From positions 1-11,153 of the forward strand of contig QAKO01000076.1 of assembly GCA_003343765.1 (NCBI GenBank): a stretch of DNA of 11,153 bases, given 5' to 3'. Every line of letters begins with the position of its first letter. The stretch's first letter is position 1. Positions 7,901-11,153 of the stretch are shown here, piece after piece. Made by a program: the position numbers and the translations under genes. The stretch is from Bacillota bacterium (lineage in GTDB: Bacteria > Bacillota > Clostridia > Christensenellales > Borkfalkiaceae). The notes below the pieces were generated by a model that was not told the origin of the DNA, made no database searches, and saw only the letters and a program-made list of their open reading frames with translations.

Positions 7901-8886
7901 TCTGTGTCGCCGCGCAGCAGGTTCCCGCCGGATGGGATCAGGATTGGAATCAAGGCAGCATCAGAACGTGTTTCGGCGTGACGCCCGAAACGTTTGCCGA
8001 GCAAGACGGCGTGCAGTATATTCTGCACGATACATACGCCGAGGCGTACTACTATACGGGCAGTGCAGAGGTTTTTGCTCTGCCGCGCAGTGTGGAAGCG
8101 GGCGGTGTTTCGTACCCCGTCAGCGCGGTTGCAGGCAGTTTTATCCGCTCATTGCATAACATTCATATCGTATTTTTCGACAGTGTTCAAACCATTCCGG
8201 CAGGAAAATATTATGCGAATAATGTCCGCATTTACACGACCTGTGAATCTGCGCCGGCAGGTTGGGAAGAGGGTTGGAATGCAACGTACGGCGGAGAGAT
8301 CAGCGTTATGTACGGTCTTACGGGCGTAGACGGCACGCTGCATACCTATACGTTTGTCACGGAAGGCACTTCCGTGCCGAGCATGACCGCCGTGATGCTT
8401 CCCGCCGAACCGCAAACGGAAATGCAGGGTAAGTATTTCTGGGGTTGGTACGACAACCGGGCGTTTGAAGGGTCGCCGTTGGAGTTTCCTTATACGGGAA
8501 CAGCGTATACGTTGTACGCCCGCTTTGAAACGGAGCAGATCCGCGACGGAAAGAGCTTCCAGACCGCTTTTGCGCTGGAAGAAGGGACGCAGACATCGGT
8601 CACGATCGAAAAGCCCGGTCGATCCGTTTACTTTGTGTTCACGGTTGCAAAGGGTATGAGCAAAGACTATATTATCAAATCGACAGGCGATTTTGATACA
8701 TACGGTGTTCTCTACAACAGAAACTATACGCAGATCGGCGCGGCGGACGGCGGCGGAAGCGGCGAAAATTTCTCCATTTCCTGTTCGCTCGGCTCGATCT
8801 CGCGCGAAGAAACATATTATATCGAAGTCAAATTGCTCGATAAAACGCAGACAGGTTCGTTTATGTTGCTTTTGTCCCGCGTATAA
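4924..8886 (+). CDS. Large surface lipoprotein with InlB-type repeats, BspA-like leucine-rich repeats and a C-terminal PPC-like domain
   Basis: A 1320-residue exported protein of unknown ligand. The start is the ATG at 4924, with GGAGGGGG 7 bases upstream and the promoter before it. The signal peptide ends in an A-V-A-C lipobox (Cys23), suggesting lipid anchoring; no LPXTG sorting signal is seen at the C-terminus. From about 27 to 465 there are six InlB B/Listeria-Bacteroides repeats of about 70 residues, best seen by GWY motifs (64-66, 141-143, 213-215, 285-287, 357-359) and endings such as LYAxW; the sixth is degenerate. From about 466 to 1130 BspA-like LRR_5 repeats appear (AFxxCxxLxxIxLPxSVxxIGxxAF, clearest 510-645), then modules that each end in P-E/A-G-W-x3-W. 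One further InlB-like unit lies at about 1140-1201 (GWY 1174-1176). The end (about 1205-1320) resembles a bacterial pre-peptidase C-terminal beta-sandwich. Such proteins usually bind host or bacterial surfaces; the role here is not determined. Confidence 0.85.
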   Translation: MLKKVRLLCLLAVIVCLGAAVACGAIRYNVDFYVDGELYATVGTDGERIAMPQDPEKDGQIFLGWYLSEDGEGEALTIRTLLEQPLTESVHLKVYAVFGEGYVITFVTGTTETVKSQTVAAGKTAEEVTPKQIPKGKIFGGWYTDEQFTQKWDFSQKVREDKVLYAQWLSKTVTVTYDFGESGEADKTVQLSNGEYAEEVVPQKTVTGKEFVGWYTDANCTKPWYFTQPVTQDLTLYAYWAGEYVTVTYDFNAEGFGKESVEVRRGERIDLLTPDRAPDFCAFGGWYKDAECTQEWRSYDRAERPMTLYAKWDDITGSSARVMYIGPNGQTMYRYASVGDKAEQISISLPEGYRLVGWYRDENYTKIWDFSTDRIAQENLTLYAKTEIIRSTIYFVSDTEAQLPEPLEVVYGQTVIFTYGFKENHIQIGIWKEYDENGELLDYYSTGIEYTWKRTEDVTLTAEFVNVFTFHETQDGAAYTVTGTVLGNIYYRPVQYELIVPGEYNGKPVVAVEASAFTNCDVERIVLSEGIRTVGAEAFHAVYSLRELVIASSVEELSRAAFEDCHSLRKIEFSQDAKLHTVGASAFQGCSSLREIVLPDSVREIGSAAFYECSGLEQAELSCVQTIGDSVFGNCTELKEITIPETVTAMGGNVFSRYSTALHDLIIYVAASERPEGWNENWNSGLTVVWNKETASVFEQGDYRFLVQDGEATVLRYIVFDESAVLPSSVRYGGQEYPVTGIGNYAFEYKENLTDVSLPSTIEWVGKNIFYRTENLNFTQDNGALYLGNAENPYLILAGFDSGDLIAAPLTVRSGTRIILDESTDDFDPVKYDYISDLQFEEGIDLLYIGDSALYYWGSEAKEVRLPSGIGHIGKYSVNWSIIYVEEAALPEGWHDQWCGTYSRVYWDAGNTRFETEDGLYVIEGDVATLAKSFVDTEDAYILPEQVSFGGKTYPVRIGRSALTFMRCRILFIPESVAAVESNNVPYANIGLICVAAQQVPAGWDQDWNQGSIRTCFGVTPETFAEQDGVQYILHDTYAEAYYYTGSAEVFALPRSVEAGGVSYPVSAVAGSFIRSLHNIHIVFFDSVQTIPAGKYYANNVRIYTTCESAPAGWEEGWNATYGGEISVMYGLTGVDGTLHTYTFVTEGTSVPSMTAVMLPAEPQTEMQGKYFWGWYDNRAFEGSPLEFPYTGTAYTLYARFETEQIRDGKSFQTAFALEEGTQTSVTIEKPGRSVYFVFTVAKGMSKDYIIKSTGDFDTYGVLYNRNYTQIGAADGGGSGENFSISCSLGSISREETYYIEVKLLDKTQTGSFMLLLSRV

Positions 8887-9006
8887 TGATTGCTACAAGA
8901 AAGTTTAATGTTTTCAATGCGGATTGCCGAAACGGGCTGTACGTTTTTGTGATACTGACAGACGAAAAGATTTGTGAGATTTCCTGGTGTTTTCGAGGCC
9001 GTCTGC
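8887..9006. other. Noncoding stretch after the lipoprotein gene
   Basis: I see no gene here. An ATG overlaps the preceding stop codon, but its frame runs straight through both terminator hairpins and encodes no recognisable protein. The stretch is simply 3' untranslated sequence leading into the first hairpin. Confidence 0.6.
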
Positions 9007-9046
9007 GCCGCCACAGCCGCCAAAAACGGCGGCTGTGGCGGCTTTA
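9007..9046 (+). terminator. Terminator hairpin 1 after the lipoprotein gene
   Basis: A perfect 15-bp, GC-rich stem (9007-9021 with 9028-9042), arms GCCGCCACAGCCGCC and its complement, closes a 6-base loop. It is followed by TTTA, a weak T-tract. Placed 120 bases after the stop codon, it is the first of two hairpins in tandem. Confidence 0.75.
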
Positions 9047-9062
9047 CTTCGGTTTCAAACAC

Positions 9063-9113
9063 AAGGGAGACGCCCTGTTTTGCAGGGCGTCTCCCTTTTC
9101 TGTTTTGTCTTAA
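9063..9113 (+). terminator. Terminator hairpin 2, strong rho-independent
   Basis: A perfect 15-bp stem (9063-9077 with 9083-9097) around the loop TTTTG is followed by a long T-rich tract (TTTTCTGTTTTGTCTT). This is a textbook intrinsic terminator on the + strand. With hairpin 1 it should isolate the Na+/Pi cotransporter gene from read-through, so expression of that gene rests on its own promoter. Confidence 0.9.
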
Positions 9114-9130
9114 AAAAGTCGTTGTTGTCT

Positions 9131-9170
9131 GCGTCGCATTCGCTCCGCAAGCGCGTCGCTGACGCTCCGC
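9131..9170. repeat. Second locus of the GC-rich 22-bp repeat, two copies
   Basis: A variant copy at 9131-9152 (GCGTCGCATTCGCTCCGC core, then AAGC) is followed by an exact core at 9153-9170. The period is again 22 bp and the orientation is the same as at 1-62. It ends 24 bases before the first Pho repeat of the next promoter. In the variant the inner palindrome GCGTC-GCT-GACGC is broken. Confidence 0.9.
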
Positions 9171-9194
9171 CAAATAGACAAATTTTTTTAGCAA

Positions 9195-9258
9195 ATACAA
9201 ATTTATTACAAATTTATTACAATTTTTACAAGTGTATTATACAACTCTTCCGTAAAAT
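9195..9258 (+). promoter_or_regulatory. Pho-box promoter of the Na+/Pi cotransporter gene
   Basis: Phased hexamers start at 9195 (ATACAA), 9206 (TTACAA), 9217 (TTACAA) and 9239 (ATACAA), all on an 11-bp grid. The fourth grid position (9228) is missing, but a TTACAA lies two bases before it at 9226. A -10-like TAAAAT (9253-9258) follows the last repeat after eight bases, the same distance as in the pst promoter. This supports joint control of both phosphate transporters by one PhoP/PhoB-type activator. TATTAT at 9235-9240 is an alternative -10 but overlaps the last repeat. Confidence 0.8.
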
Positions 9259-9310
9259 GGATAAGGTAGGAATAAAACACGAAAGAAATAAGTAGTTGAG
9301 GAGAGAGGAA

Positions 9311-10996
9311 ATGAATCTTCCGATGTGGATGATGTTGGCAGGGGAGCCGGTGGCGATGGATTATGTATTGTCGGTGGTATCGTTACTGGCGGGACTCGGA
9401 GCATTTTTATTCGGGTTCAAGGTATTGTCGGACAACATTGAGAAGCTGGCGACGAACCGATTGCGCGGCTGGTTTGACAAGACGGGGAAGAGTCGTCTTG
9501 CGGGCGTGGGGATCGGAACGGCGGTAACGGCGATCATACAGAGTTCGTCGGCGACGACGGTGATGGTAGTCGGGTTTGTGAATGCAGGGATCATGTCGTT
9601 GTTCCAGGCGACGACGGTGATCATGGGTGCGAATATCGGGACGACGATCACGGCGTACATTGCGTCGATGGCGGAGATCCCGCTGATAGAGTTTGTGACG
9701 GCGCTCACGTGTGTGGGCATATTCATGAACATGCTGTGCAAGAGTGAAAAGACGAAGACGATCGGTTTGATGCTGACGGGATTGGGTTTGGTCTTTTTGG
9801 GGCTGGAATACATGTCCGGGGCGATGAGCATATATCGAGACAGCACGGCGTTCAAGAGTTTTCTGACGACGGTAGACAATCCGTTCGTACTGCTTCTGAT
9901 CGGAGTGATATTTACGGCGATCGTGCAATCGAGTTCGGCGGTGACGTCGCTGATCATCGTGATGGTGATGCAGGGGCTTGTGATCGGGAACGGCGGAAAC
10001 GATGTACTGTTTTTGATTCTGGGAAGCAACATCGGGACTTGTATCACGGCGATTTTGTCGTCGATCGGGGCGAACACGAATGCGAAGCGAGCGAGTCTGA
10101 TCCATTTGATGTTCAACGTATTCGGGGCGGTTATCTTTACGACTTTCCTGCTGTGCTGGCCGGGATTTATGGACAGCACGCTGAATGCATGGTTCCCCGG
10201 GCAGGCGGCGTCAGGACTTCGTATTGCGTTGTTCCACACATTCTTCAATGTTGTATGCACGTGTATATTCTTGCCGATGACCAATCTTTTTGTGAAGATA
10301 TCGTGCAAGATCATATCGGACAAGAAGGACAAGAACCGTCCTGCGGGCGACGCGGTGCTTTTGGACGAGCGCTTTATACAGACGCCTGCGGTGGCTGTGA
10401 ATCAGGCGAACAAGGCGGCTACGCGCATGGCGGAGCTTGCAATGCAGTCCTTAAGGACGGCGTTTGAAGGATTTGTGGCAGGAGACGAGACGAAAAAAGA
10501 GCAGGTAGACGAGCTGAATGCGCGCGTTGCGGACATGGAAAAGCGGATCGTGGCGTATCTGATCAAGATCTCGGCATCCGATCTTTCCCTGAACGACGAG
10601 CGGCTGATCTCTTCCATACACCACGCGACGAGCGACATTATCCGTATCAGCGAGCTGGCGGACAACATTACCAAGTACACGCGCAACTGCAAGCGCGACG
10701 GAATCGAGTTCTCGCAGGGAGTCATCCGTAGTTTGCAGGATATGTACGCGAAAATAGAGGATCTGTACGGAAAAACGCTGGACGTATTCGATAAAAAGGA
10801 CATCACGGCGATCAAGGCGGTGGATGCGGTGGAAGATACCGTCGACGCCGCGCGCAAAGAGATGATCAAAGATCATATCCGTCGTCTGAACGAAGGAAAA
10901 TGCAAACCTGCGTCCAGCAGCGTGTTCATCAACCTGGTCGGCAACCTCGAACGTGCCGCCGACCACCTGACATACGTCGCGCACGCATTCGACTGA
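9311..10996 (+). CDS. Na+/phosphate cotransporter family protein with C-terminal PhoU domain
   Basis: A 561-residue membrane protein of the Na/Pi-cotransporter II family (NptA/YjbB type). The inverted-repeat transporter core is clear: QSSSATT (77-83) and GANIGTTITA (106-115) in the first half, QSSSAVT (206-212) and GSNIGTCITA (238-247) in the second; the paired QSSS motifs are the substrate and Na+ site in this family. Hydrophobic segments run from about 17 to 330. A cytoplasmic PhoU-like helical domain follows (about 360-561), with acidic metal-site motifs ISELADNITKY (446-456) and LERAADHLTYVAHAF (546-560). I chose the ATG at 9311, with AGGAG (9299-9303) 7 bases upstream, over the in-frame TTG at 9296, which would overlap that site. 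Relatives import phosphate (Vibrio NptA) or can export it (E. coli YjbB, when overproduced). The Pho-box promoter argues for import under phosphate starvation; that is inference. Confidence 0.93.
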   Translation: MNLPMWMMLAGEPVAMDYVLSVVSLLAGLGAFLFGFKVLSDNIEKLATNRLRGWFDKTGKSRLAGVGIGTAVTAIIQSSSATTVMVVGFVNAGIMSLFQATTVIMGANIGTTITAYIASMAEIPLIEFVTALTCVGIFMNMLCKSEKTKTIGLMLTGLGLVFLGLEYMSGAMSIYRDSTAFKSFLTTVDNPFVLLLIGVIFTAIVQSSSAVTSLIIVMVMQGLVIGNGGNDVLFLILGSNIGTCITAILSSIGANTNAKRASLIHLMFNVFGAVIFTTFLLCWPGFMDSTLNAWFPGQAASGLRIALFHTFFNVVCTCIFLPMTNLFVKISCKIISDKKDKNRPAGDAVLLDERFIQTPAVAVNQANKAATRMAELAMQSLRTAFEGFVAGDETKKEQVDELNARVADMEKRIVAYLIKISASDLSLNDERLISSIHHATSDIIRISELADNITKYTRNCKRDGIEFSQGVIRSLQDMYAKIEDLYGKTLDVFDKKDITAIKAVDAVEDTVDAARKEMIKDHIRRLNEGKCKPASSSVFINLVGNLERAADHLTYVAHAFD

Positions 10997-10997
10997 C

Positions 10998-11031
10998 GCG
11001 GCAAGCCGCGCGGCGGCAACTTCTTGCCGCC
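10998..11031 (+). terminator. Possible terminator hairpin after the Na+/Pi cotransporter gene
   Basis: GGCGGCAA (11012-11019) pairs with TTGCCGCC (11024-11031) around the tetraloop CTTC, right behind the stop codon. A second copy of the left arm (GCGGCAA, 10998-11004) could pair with the same right arm. No T-run follows directly; the nearest is six T at 11082-11087 after poorly defined pairing. Termination here is plausible but not well supported. Confidence 0.4.
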
Positions 11032-11100
11032 TATGCTTCAATAAGCGGTTCCGCTTTCTGGCAGCGGCAATGCAAGCGCGGTTTTTTCGCGAAACTTGTA

Positions 11101-11141
11101 AGATAAAAATGGGGCAATGCGATTTTTGATCGCATTGCCCC
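11101..11141 (-). terminator. Rho-independent terminator for a minus-strand gene beyond the right edge
   Basis: A perfect 13-bp stem, GGGGCAATGCGAT (11111-11123) with ATCGCATTGCCCC (11129-11141), loop TTTTG. The T-run is on the minus strand (A-run 11105-11109), while the + strand side reads GTAAAATATACG without a T-tract. It therefore points to a convergent gene entering from the right; it may also help stop + strand transcripts from the cotransporter gene. Confidence 0.75.
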
Positions 11142-11153
11142 GTAAAATATACG

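Noticed and set aside
8886..9113. Small gene (75 codons) overlapping the lipoprotein stop
   Set aside because: Its frame runs through both terminator hairpins, it has no ribosome site of its own and no recognisable product.
9296..9310. TTG start for the cotransporter
   Set aside because: The Shine-Dalgarno sequence lies inside those codons and serves the ATG at 9311.

Overview
The window reads as a chromosomal stretch of a low- to mid-GC, Gram-positive (monoderm) Clostridia-type bacterium. The evidence is two exported proteins with lipoprotein signal peptides, a pstS-pstC-pstA-pstB-phoU operon of Firmicutes type, InlB/Listeria-Bacteroides repeats joined to BspA-like leucine-rich repeats, strong purine-rich Shine-Dalgarno sites, and 11-bp-phased Pho boxes. 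The style of the proteins makes me think of uncultured gut lineages such as Christensenellales/Borkfalkiaceae, but that is an impression and was not tested. All protein genes are on the + strand.

Layout. Bases 1-284 hold a short GC-rich tandem repeat, an AT-rich stretch, and a promoter with phased Pho-box repeats and a perfect -10 (TATAAT). Bases 285-4520 are the high-affinity phosphate ABC transporter operon: PstS (lipoprotein receptor), PstC and PstA (permeases), PstB (ATPase) and PhoU (regulator). A terminator hairpin follows phoU. Its 3' arm is also the first unit of a 37-bp tandem array with six full copies (4573-4794). A good sigma-70 promoter (4864-4892) then drives a 1320-residue surface lipoprotein (4924-8886). 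Two strong tandem terminator hairpins close that unit (9007-9097). Another copy of the GC-rich repeat from the left edge follows (9131-9170). A second Pho-box promoter, built with the same spacing as the pst one, precedes a Na+/phosphate cotransporter fused to a PhoU domain (9311-10996). The right edge carries a hairpin oriented to stop a gene arriving on the minus strand.

How it fits together. Both flanking transcription units take up phosphate and carry matching 11-bp Pho-box promoters, so I infer one PhoP/PhoB-type response regulator (not in the window) switches on the ABC transporter and the Na+-coupled transporter together when phosphate is scarce. The surface lipoprotein between them has an ordinary housekeeping-type promoter, and no sequence feature ties it to phosphate.

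The most notable observations are: PstS appears circularly permuted (its canonical C-terminal half comes first and its N-terminal half last); the 37-bp array repeats the phoU terminator arm; and the two Pho promoters share the same geometry.
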